64,000 bases of DNA from Macropodus opercularis (lineage: Eukaryota > Chordata > Actinopteri > Anabantiformes > Osphronemidae), in NCBI GenBank assembly GCA_030770545.1, contig CM061091.1:12022501-12086500 (forward strand). The letters are read 5' to 3'. The position numbers were made by a program, and so were the translations under genes. The notes beneath the pieces were generated by a model. The model was not told the origin of the DNA and did no database searches. It worked only from the letters and a program-made list of their open reading frames with translations. This document shows, in pieces, positions 40,101-52,100 of the stretch; positions within the stretch are counted from its first letter, which is position 1; every line of letters starts with the position of its first letter.

Positions 40101-43100
40101 CACAGTTCATTTCTCCGGGCCCGTGTTTGTGTGTACATGTGCGCTAGTTTGATATTTTAGATAGGGCGCGGTGAACGAGGACAAATTGCCAGCTTCTCTT
40201 TCACACATCATTGGACAGGTCTCTTTTATTCACAGGAACGGCTTTACACCGCGTCAACCCCACCCCCCAACCCACCCTGCTAGGTATGATACATGCGTTT
40301 GTCCTTTACTGTCTTCCTGCCTCTGTGCGTATTCCTGCGAGCGCATATGTTTCTTCGTGTCACAAGGTGTGAAGCTATTCTAAATCTGCTGTAACCTTGA
40401 GAATATGCCAAAAAGATTCGGACTGCGATTTTTTATTTATTTTTTTAAATGTCTCTGTTGTCTGCATGCGTTTGTGTGACGGCACCTCCCTAGAAACTAG
40501 TTTACGCCCAGGAAACTGTCAAAGTCCTGCAGCGAAGCAACAGCCAAATTGGAGGAGTGGGTAACGGATAAATCGGATAATGACGGAGGTTAAGGGGAAA
40601 AAGATGCAACCGTGAAGGGGAGCGCAACGAAAAACCGGGCATAGAGATGAAGACCGAAAAAAAGAGATCGAAACGGCGAAGTGAGAGTATGATTAAGGAA
40701 GTAAGGAAGAAGGGGCGGGGAAACTGGACAATAATTAGACCGCATTGATTACCTAGTGGCTGAGGAGCTATTGTAAGTGATCAAATCTAATTACCGGGTT
40801 CTATATATCTTCCTAGAGCTAAGAGAACAATCAATCAATAGGCTTAAGTGAACTTAAAGCCATCTGCCTGCTAAATATCTTCCATTATCTTCTAAACAAC
40901 ACACAAGAAGTCTGGTCTAAAGGAATTCCAGACGAGTAAGAAGTGCCACTGATGTGGGTAAATGGAGACTAGACAGACTTCAGCCAGTGTCTTATCAGTG
41001 CAGATGGACAGCGTGATAATTATTCTTGGCAATATTTAGTCATAAAGGAGTCTGTGAAAGACGACATGTTAAGCATTTGACAGAACTTTCTGCATGTTGT
41101 TACGGTCCATCTACTTACTGCAGGACGGTTGATAACATGAGCGACCCCACTGGTCACAGCGGTCACTGACCTTTTTATCGCATATTGAAATGTAGAATTA
41201 ACTGTGTCCTGTTGCTTCATATCTGTGAAATTAAAATTCCAACAGTGGCCTGAACTGACCTCACCCCCATTTCCCCCCTCCGCCGCCTGTACAACAGCAT
41301 TTTTTTTGTACCGGATGATTTGTGACAGCGACTCACCTGCATAAACCGTGTTGATTTTCCCCTTCTTCCACAATGTTTGTCACAGGATGGCAGGTCACCG
41401 TGACTGTTACATGAGTGAGTGACCTGACATTCCACTTGAGCTACGGTACCTTTAAAGCTGTGTTTGGTATAAGGCAATGTTCAGTCTCCTCTTCCCACTA
41501 GACCGAGCCAGACTGGGAGGGGGCGTAACAATACCTGATGCATGTACGATGTTGTACTAGAATAAAACACGCCCTGACATGAGTATTAGTTCCTTATGGA
41601 CAGGCGATATAAGAAATATCTGTAGGAAAGGAAGGAAATCAACACAGTGGATTAGTTCTAGCGTAATGATTACATAATTGATTGATTATTTGTTTGACTG
41701 ATTGATTATTTGTTCTAATCCCAGCAATCAGTCAATGAATCTATCTTTGTTACGGACAGAGTCTCCTCTCGATCTCGAACTCTGGATGTTGAACTCGGAC
41801 TCAGTATATAGACAAACAGACATATAACGGCTGTTTCTACAGAGCCACTGTGGAGCGAACTCAGAAACCTTGTTAATCATGGTTTCCCATAATTCATATC
41901 TCAAGACAGGAATTATTTTTGTGTGTGTTTATGTTCTACTAGAGGAGAACAGGGCCATTTCTTGCATTAAATAAGTTTAAGTAGTACTTTAAAGGCTTTC
42001 ATGTACAGTTGCATGGGTGACCTATCCTTTGCATATCAAGCAAATAGTCAATATCCATAATTAACATGCGGCCACTCACATTGATTGCCTATTATTTACC
42101 AACAAATTGATTTGCAAATATAAAAAAAGACTTAATCGGTGAAAAGCAAAACAGGAGATTGAAAAGAAAGGCAGATGGAGAACTGAGGTGGTCATGCTCA
42201 CGTCTCTTCATTAAGAGAGAGACAAAAACACTACTTCAAAGCTGATTTCATTCAACCTGTGCATTTTCTGCTACTTTATTATTCTGTTTGAAGTAGAGCC
42301 GGAGCAAGCGTAGATATAATATTCTCTTCTGTCTACAAATGACTTTGGTGTCACATTTTGAAGCTAGTTTCCTTATGTTTAAGAAGGATACAGAACCTAC
42401 ATTTGCCTTTAAAAGCAATGACAAACACACTGAGTGAGGGCTGCTTTTATAGAGCACATTCATCCCTTGTGCTAACCTTTGTCATTCGTTTGGAGAATAC
42501 AATACTAATTGACTAAAGAGCATGAAAACGCTGAGGGACAAAAGGAACCTAGAGTCTGAGCGTCGGTCAATAAAGTGTTGATAAACCCTTTTCTTTCAAC
42601 CTGTCATTATCATCATGAGAATCGACCCATGCAACAAATTAAAAAATGCAAACAGTGAGCATCTTTGAACTTCCCAGTATAACACACACACACACATACA
42701 CACTTACAGGTGCTGGAGATCTTACAGTCTAGCCTGTTTTATTGTGAATGAAAAAAAATCAAATGAGCTAAACTAAATCCCTCAAAACAAAATGCTTCAG
42801 AAGGCTCGTTTGCCTGTTTTAATAATCAGACAGTTTATATATATATATAAACTGTGTGATTATTGTGCATGTAATTGATTCATTAATGAAATGAATCATC
42901 ATCATCATTCATTATCTAAGTAAAAAGAACGTTCTGATGTTTACCAACGTGCCCTTGAGTGAAGATTACAATAAGCTGCCATTAAAACCACATAACTGAG
43001 GATTTAGGGAAAACTGTCAACATTTATTTTCCTAAATGTATGTAAACAAAATTCAACTGACTGTGGCCCATCAAAAGTGTCAAATGACCCGTAGCCTGAA

Positions 43101-46100
43101 TTCAAGATGAGTGAGAATATAAAACATAATAAGAATATATTTGAAAGGGCAAATAACTTACCCAGAAAGAACAAAATCCTCAAACTCAATAACAATAATA
43201 CATTTTTCTCTAGGTTTGAGATGATCAACAAAATGATCTGATGTTGCTGAAGTTTTGTTTATCATTCATTAAATAAAAGTATGTATATAAATATAATTTT
43301 CAGCTTTTCAAATGTAACAAAAAAAACAAACTTAAAAAAATAAAAATAAAAACTAAAATAATGAGCACCAAGAATACATCATTGTAAATTGCTCACCAGC
43401 TGCTGTTACATTTGTCTTTAGGCAAGCTGGATGTGAGGATCAGTAAAATGCCAAGTGAGTGGGATATTCAAGCAGCAAAATTAATTCTAGTTTTATAAGG
43501 GTGGCATTGGCACAATTCCTTTTACAAGCTGCAAGCTAAATTCAAATTGAGTGAATTCATATGACTGACCCCAGGGTTTTGAAACTGAGTGAGAAGTCTG
43601 CCATAATCCACCGCTACCAGACCGGGGAATTGCTGTATGCATGTGTGGGGCCGAATGTGCATGTGTGAGGGAACGTTTGGGTGGGGTCCCACCGAAGCGA
43701 TACACTGGGTACCTAGCGTGTTAGCTACTTGAAACAACTCGAGTGCCTTTCATGTATTTTCATGTCTGATGATGCTCCAAAACAGCCCGAATATCACCAG
43801 TGGTGATATCATCACAGGAAAAAAAAAAAAAAAAAAACGCACACGCGTATATGCACGAAGATAATCACATGACAGCAACGTGCTCGGGGATTGTTATTCC
43901 CAAACCATTATCATGAGATGCAATTACACCTGTGCGCAGTGCCACATAATAACGCCGTCTGTTCTGAGGCTGACTGTTTCACTGAACGTCATCAAACTCA
44001 CAGACCACAAACAAAAAGTCCGGTCAGTGTCTGCTTTTCCAAAAGAAACCTCTTTTCATCACCGGTTGGTAGAAGCAAAGCCAGCTCCCATTCAAGGTTA
44101 GAAATGCCGACCTTACATTACTTCTGCAGTTACCTTCTGCAAAAATGACTGTGGTACTGTTTTTCCTTCAGCTCCTACCAACATTATCTCCAGAAAACTC
44201 AACAGCGCTGACAACAGCTCAGCAGCCAATTCCGCCTCAGCTGCCGTCTCTGAAGCCAGCTCCCAGGAAACTTTGCTGCTCTGAAGAGGAGGGGCGACAC
44301 AAGACAGCGCGTTTGTACTTCTATCAACACAATCCACATCTGTGGCAGTTTCGCCCCGGGAGTAAATGATAAATGTAGCTTTTGGCATAGATATTTATTT
44401 CTACACACAAAAATCCCTAACGCAGCAGTTTGCCAGCTCTCCTAAAATAGCTGTGTTGTTCTCCCTCACTACTTGATTTGTTTTGTGTAGACACATTTAA
44501 CCAGCTGCTCTTGGTAACGGAAAGCAGGGACCAGTCTTATGATTGTTGATAAAGAAAAATATATGAAAGAGGAATGGAAAAAAAAATCCTGATGTCACAT
44601 TTTTATATATGCTTTTGAGATTAGAGACAAAAGAAAGGTGATGTTGGTGTCCAGGCCACTAATCATTCAATCCATCCCCTGTAGCTACACCACCTTCCTG
44701 CCCTGTAACTTTTCAGGACCAAAACAAGCCGGGTTTTTCAAAATTTGCCCCTAGGTCCATTTGAAATGAGAACTCAGCAAGACTCGCATCGCGAGGTGAT
44801 GACTGGTGATCAGAGTTTCATTACTATAAGTCTGGTAAGAACAGAAGAGTGAAACATGTCCTGAAATCGACGACGGACAGAACAGGCACAGTTGTACCCC
44901 CGAGGTCGGCACACGGCGCTAAATACACTTCTTTTTTAAATTTCCTGCAAATAGTTAAGCTCCGTTTTCAATTATTGGCTTTATAAACCCAATGGGACGT
45001 TCATGGTTCATTGCTGCATAAACCATTTTACTTATTGTGGTTACACAAATGAGATGTAAGCAATTAGAGGCGCTGGTGGGTGGTTGGGTTTGGCCACCAC
45101 TGGAGGATATCAGGCTGCTTCCACACTTTATTCTAAGTGTCCCTAACCAGCTGCCAATCTATAGAGATTACTGCATAGATTAGAAGAGCCATCAATCTTC
45201 TCTTGTCTAATTGTCTTATCAGGTGATGGGATTCATACGAATAATCAGAAATGACAACATAATGGAAGAATGTGACAAAAACAAAGGCTAATGCAAACAT
45301 GCGCTCGAAAATAAGCAGTGTTTGAAGTAATGTCTGAACTCGTCGTTTAGAGTAAGTCAGCCTTACACTTCTTCAGAAAATGAACATCTGCGGCCTGGCG
45401 ACGGAAAACGAAACGCTTCCGAGCGCTTTCCAGCTGCTAAAAGCACAAATGTTCACTACGCTCGTGAGCCGCTGTTGTTAAACCCTGTTGTTCCATTACA
45501 TACAAATAGTTTATACAAAACTATTACAGAGCAAAAAAGACCAGATTCAGTTTGAATTAATAAAGGAAGAGCTGCTCAGTGGATGAAAGCTTTTTTAGAA
45601 TTTTCCCCCAAACCTGAGACCAGAGTCCAGACGGAGATGCATCAACACAGAACACACATGTTGCACACACACAGAAACAAGCGCACATCCGCTACACACT
45701 TCTGGGTTCTCCCATTCCACCTCTCCATACACACACACACACACACACACACAGAGCAGATGGACTGTGTCTAGTTGCAATTCAAGGTGACCTATCTACT
45801 GTATATGTATCAGGTCAGTGGAGATGAGCAGAGGAGGGGTTGGAAAAAAAAAGGAGGACTAGCAGGCAGAAAGGAAACTGTCCATACACCTGGGTATAAA
45901 CTGACAGAAAGGGCTTTAGAATAACGCTCCCTTGTCAAAGTGCTGAACGGAGCTTCCCCTCCGTCTCTTTTAAGTGCGTCTGTGTGCATTAAGAAATCTG
46001 TCAGACCAGCTTAAGCATTAATCAGCTATCCTACGGAAGAAACAATCAGACGTAATCTCAGGCTCTGAACCCCGCTGACCTTCTCTTCAAATGCATAGAT

Positions 46101-49100
46101 AAACTCCCCTTCAAACCCAGTCTTTTAAAGACACACACACACGCCTTTTTGTTTTGTCGTGCTTTTTTCCGGACTCCCTGCTTTTCCTCCACTTTTCCCT
46201 CCTGTGATTGGTTTCTCCACTTGGGAGTACATTGGCTCAGCGTGTCGACATGACCTCAAAGAGGACGCGTTTTAGACAATGTGTGCAGAGAGAGGAGCCG
46301 TTTGTGCCCATCAATCTGGGGAGAGGAGAGGAGGAAGAGGAAAAGGGAGAAGGGCAGAATGCGCAAGGACCATTCATCATCTTAGCAGAGTCGCGGGTGT
46401 ATAAATAGCGAGATATGTTCAGAGTCATCACTGAGACAACGCTTCCATCGCGCTACTTCATTTATTAAGACTGTGCACAGATCAATACAGCAGACATATA
46501 CCCTCTGTACTGTTGACAACATAATCTCATCATTATGAATTTGGCCTGGGTCGTCAGTAACATGAGCAATTGCAACGCTTATCTGAGACGACAAGAGCAC
46601 GGAGAGAGGGAATCCGAAAAAGCAGCAGAGTCAGAACAGGAGAAGGAGGAGGATAGAGAAAGAGGGAGCACTAGTTGTCCTTTACCAAGCCATCAGTGAT
46701 GCTGTAGATAATGAAAGACAGTGTTTTAGTAACAAACTGGGCACAAATCTATTAAAAAATGGATCAAAACAGCAACCAGTGGTTTGGTGAAGTCCCAAAA
46801 GACGTCTGTCTAAGATCCAAACTCAGTGAGGGCCCAAGTGAGTGCATTTGTGTAGTACAATAAAAAATAAAGACGCTGAATGGTCAAACATCCCATTTTC
46901 AGTAGACCACTAGCCCAGGGCATTGCTACAGCAACTCCAAAAGAGCAGACACAGTCGAACGTCTGACGACAAATCTAGTGTGGCCGCCACTTAGTGGGCT
47001 TTTTGTTTAGGCAATAACATCCGAGAGCGCCGGCTTTTTCGCCTCCGTTGCCACAAACACATAACAGCCAATGCAAAAACACAGTGGCTGTCAATTCCCT
47101 TCAGACACACACAGGGCTTTAGACATGGGAGTCAGATTGCAAACTGTGCCACAGATATAAGCTGGGACAGAGGAGACAGTGGGATCTCTCCTATTAGAGT
47201 GTCAGGCTTTCTCAGACACACACAAACATGCAAACGCACACCGACTAGGAAAACGCTGTTTAGAAAAATACTCCTCAAATTACAGAGCAAACTGCTGCTT
47301 GAGGATGGGGCAACTGTAATATAGTCCAGTGGTTGTGTGGTGGAGAGGAAGCCTGTTTTAAAGCAGCTTGTTTTGACATGTACTTAGGTGAAATTAGAGC
47401 AAATGAGATGGTATTCGTGGTATATCCCTCCAATCAATTAATCACGTTACTGACGAGGCTGGAGAAGTGCTGAACTGTACGAGGCAAGGACAAAGAGAGA
47501 GAGAGAGGGAGAGAGAGATTCAGGGACAGAGGGATAAATCATTTCTCATATACTAATGAGATAGAAGGTGAGAGCAGATTCACATAACTCATTCTTTGAG
47601 CCGCGTGTTGTTTCTACAGCACATGCCTGGGGGGCACCGTGAAGGAAGATGTGGCAGAAATAAAAGCTCCCTCAGGTTGGACCGATGCCAAGGCACAGCA
47701 GAGCGACTTCCACTTTGTTTGACTTTGAAAGTGTTTGATTTACAGCAAGGAGACCCAGCTGCTGGCAGTTCAAAGAATACATCGCCCTGTCATGCGCGCC
47801 TATGTAGGCTCCTGTGCGCCGCGCGTCTCCGCCGCGCCTTTACCGAGGGGTCAGTCGTATCCGTGCGCGTCCAACGCAGAGCTCCAGCAGCGCCCCCACG
47901 CTGCTTAAAGCGTTAAAGTCTAAAGACCCCCGGAGGGATCTAACGGCCCTCGGGGGGCAGCCGGCCCCTACAGAGAAGCCTATTTCAATCTGAGAGAACC
48001 AGCGAGACTGGTGCTTCAGAGCACAGCTGGTGGCGGCACAGGTGCACGGGTGCACGCGCACAGACAGGCAGGCAGGCAGGCACGCAGCTGAATTCAAGAT
48101 TTCTCTACTGTGAAGGTTATGTTTTGCTCTCTTGTTTTTGTGACCTCTGTTGATGCTAGCTTGACTCATTGTGTCTGTGGCGTTTGAGCACAATTCCAGC
48201 AGCACCAAGGCAAATGCTTTAAATTCTACTGGGGGCATGCACAGATTTCTTTGTCACAGCCCCCCCCCCCCCCCCCCCTTTTTTTTTTCTTCTTCTTCTA
48301 TAAAATATCAAGTACTGAAGGATTTGGTGTTTGAAAGAAAACACTTTACAATAAAAGGACTGGCACATACAAAACGCTTCATCTGGTGTAGGTGCACGGC
48401 CAGGGAAGCAAGACAACGCTGTCACACAAGCAAACGACCACGATAAATAAAACTATCTGGCAACTTAAAAAAAAAAAAAAAAAAAAAAGACAGAAAAGAA
48501 AAAGCAGTCACGCTCCTGGTAGCTTGGCAATAACAGGATTAAAAAGTAATTACTAAGTCTGATAGGACTTGATCGGAAATGCCAGTCTGCCTTTGGAAGG
48601 TAAACCAAGCTAAAAGACGGAACACTTGTTACTCAGCACAACGACATGATAAAACAACATGACATTTTGAAGCGCCAGTGTCAGTCAATTAGGCAGAGGA
48701 CTCCTAATCATCCACTTCCCCTTTATCAGCCTCACACACAGCCGTGCACACGCGCAAACACACAGCGGCTTTGACAGCCAGTGTCCACTGACAACCCCCA
48801 GTCTTATTATCGCACCGTGTCATCTCCAGTAGGCTACTTCCTATTGAACCAAGCAAATTGTTTAATGTGTCCGGCCGATCCGTCTATCACAGCGGCTAAA
48901 TTGTGTTCTCATATCCTGTCTCTCTTTCTCTTCGCTTGGAAAGAAGCTAAGATGCCTTTTGTTGCGCCGCATTTCTACACTGGGCGGTCTGTTAAGAGAA
49001 TTCAATTACCAGAAAAGTTAAGTGTTTTATTCAGGGAATGCAAAACAGCTGGCGGGAGGATTTCTATAGGCCGGGCATCAGTGTCAGTGCTCTGCTCACA

Positions 49101-52100
49101 CACATCTATCTGCCTATTGTGTCTGAAATCTGTTTACTGCATATCTCACTCAGTCTAGGTTCAAGGGGAATTTGTGTCCTGTGGTGGGCATAGCGAGGGG
49201 GCTGCATTCGTATCAATTATTTAGCGCAGTTACATGAGTTGTTGAGAAGTTGCAATTAATAAAACATTCACTTTCACAGCTGGCCCTCGGTCTCAACCAA
49301 ATTTTCTGGCTACTTATTATAACTTGTATCTGCAAAGGAAATATAAATCATGTAAATGTCTGAAGGATCGCACACGCAAGTGTTTAGAATGCAAATAACG
49401 GCCAAATAGGAAGAAATTCAGAGTTAAGATCAAGCCACTGTTTTGTTATATTTTATAATTGCTCTGTAAGTGTTGAAGTATGAGAAGAATATGATTTTTG
49501 AGGAATGGTTATAGACAAATCTAATCTAACTCGTCCTCTTTACAGCTGACCCTATTTTCTGCCCTTCTCTCCCCAAAATGTGTTAACAAATATGTAGCCA
49601 GAGACCAGTTAAGTGTATGATGACATTGCGCGCGTCTCTCTGATCTGTTAAACTTGATGATTAATTAATGAAAGGGGCTGCAAATACAGCTGCTGCTCTG
49701 TGCTGTACAGTTTACATATCTAGCTTCACTGTACTTCCACACTTCTCCAGTAGTAATGGCAGCTAATGAATGAAACACTCAATGGTAAAAAAGTCTATGT
49801 ATTCATTTCATAAAGATAACATAACATAATTCACTGTTGTTCCCCAGAGCAACACGCTGTGGTCTGATTGCACTTCCCCCCAGTTGTATCTATCACATGA
49901 GCTTGTGGTAGAAGCCTATTAATAATTCACAATTTCGCTGTGTAGCGCTACAGTACATACAGTAGCAGCAGGTTTATTTGAGGAAATATGAACCTACCTT
50001 GCTTTAAGGTAAGATGATAATTTCCTCTTTTTTGTATGGGCGGCGCTCAAGGAAAACTAATCCAGCCAAGTGGCCCAGAAGATGTCGACCAGGGGACAAA
50101 AGTACACGTTTTTTTAACAAATGACCTCTTGAAACGTCTAACATCCCTTTAATGACTGTTTCTCCACGGAGCTGCTCAAACCTGTCTGCGAGCGGAGTCC
50201 AGCGCATACACGTTTACCAAACTCATTCCAAAGCTCTAGAGGAACGCAGTTATCTGAAGATGAAGGGAGAGGGAAAGGAATTAAATAAAGACTGCTTTCC
50301 TATTCATTGCCTGAGTAGCCACTGAAGTGTGGGAGCAATTTCAATACAATATACAGTGGAGGCTTTGATAAGAGTTTTTTTTTTTTTTGTTTTTTTTTTT
50401 CGGTAGAATCCTCGGAAACAGCCCAAGCCTGTTTACATGTGCATCTGTGTGCTTGTGTGTGTATGTTTCTCGGAGGAAGGGTGTTTCAAGGTTCGGACAA
50501 ACGCAAGATTGTCACGCTCATAAAAGACAGGGGCTCTGTCACCGAGGCTGCCAGCTAAACGCTGAAATCACATGCCCGGAATGCACAATGATGCGACGCC
50601 CACGCACAGACTCACGCAAACACACACACACATAAACGCAATCTCCCTAAATTATGCAGAGTAAAGACCATTCCTGGAAGCATCCATTTTCAACATCTGC
50701 TCAAGCTACACTGTTGCCATGCATATGTTAAACCTAAACAGATCAAAGGAGCGATTTTTCTTTCTCCTCCATACTGTCTCACCGTTGCCTAAATGATCAC
50801 AGTCACACTTCTTAAGCGCTTTTTTCACTCAATAGGTTTATGGCTGCCAGTTATTTTGAAGAACTACATCAGAGCTTGGTTGATTGTGAATTGTTATAGA
50901 GGGAAATTTGTCAGTTTTCCTCTAATTTAGATGCAGTAAAATAGCATAGAAATGTCATTCGCTGTGGACCCGCTGCATTTGTTACGTACTCGTGTTTCAG
51001 TCTTCTCTGTAGGATCACCTCGGCCAAGTGACAGCATCAAGTCAGCAGACACCAGAGCCCGTTTTCTCCTTGACACCCTCATCTCAACGCCAACCATCAC
51101 AAGGCAGAATGGCGCCACCTTAAGGTGGCTGCTATAGCCTTTCAGACTACCCCCCCCCCCCTCCTTTGCCTCCCTACCACCTGCACCTTATTAGCATGGA
51201 TGCTCTCCCACTGAGACAGAATTCTGTTTAATTAGAGTTTCATGGTGAATCAAATTACAACACTCCAAACTTATCAAAACAAATCAATATGATAAATTAT
51301 GGGCCATTTAAAAGTAATGGCAGAGGAGTCTTTGGATGTTTGGTAGCGACGAGGGCAGGTTCTCAAAAGCAGCAGCGAGACAGGCCCGATGCAGCCGCTG
51401 ATGATACGCGTCATATGGGACAAAAATCCTACAACGTATTCCAGTCAGAGTGGGCACAGGCTCACTCTTTGGAGCGCATTACCGAAATCCCTTCTTCCTG
51501 AGCACTGAGGAATTTTTCAGCAGATTGGTTTTAACCTTGATTCCTCACTAAGTAATTCCCTTCAACGCCTTAAGCGGAATTAGGCATCGTTACGTATCAT
51601 CCATCTCCTTATCCCAGGAATTCTCCTTACAAATGAAATGAAGCTCTCCACCGGGCCCGGTGCTGGAGCAGTGCTGACAATGATAAGGCCAGCAGAGCTC
51701 TGTTGATATGTTCGTATTATTCCCTTCTCCCAGCTAGAGACCAAGCCCAGCCTGTCTGCCAGTGCACCACTATAAAACATCATTAGGGGCCAGCAGCAGT
51801 TGGGAGAGAGACTGGGAGTCGCAGGCAGCTACTGCACTTGCAGATGAAGACAGCAGCACTAAGGTGCCCTTGTGAAACTGACTGAGCAGTTGATACGCTC
51901 TAACACTTTATCCATCTCTTTATTTATTTTTCTGATTTAGCCTCTCCTCCTGTGGAAACTGTAGTGACAGATGGGCTGAGAGACCTTGAGATCGATGGAT
52001 GGGGAATTCTGTCTTTGTTTCCTGACATTTTTCCCATAGCCACTCTTCTCTGACTCAGGTTACTTACTGTCCACACTAAGGGAGAGAGGAGGCAGAGGCA

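Noticed and set aside
48467..48488. A22 tract as a retroposon tail
   Set aside because: No element body or flanking duplication could be recognised; simple homopolymer expansion is enough.
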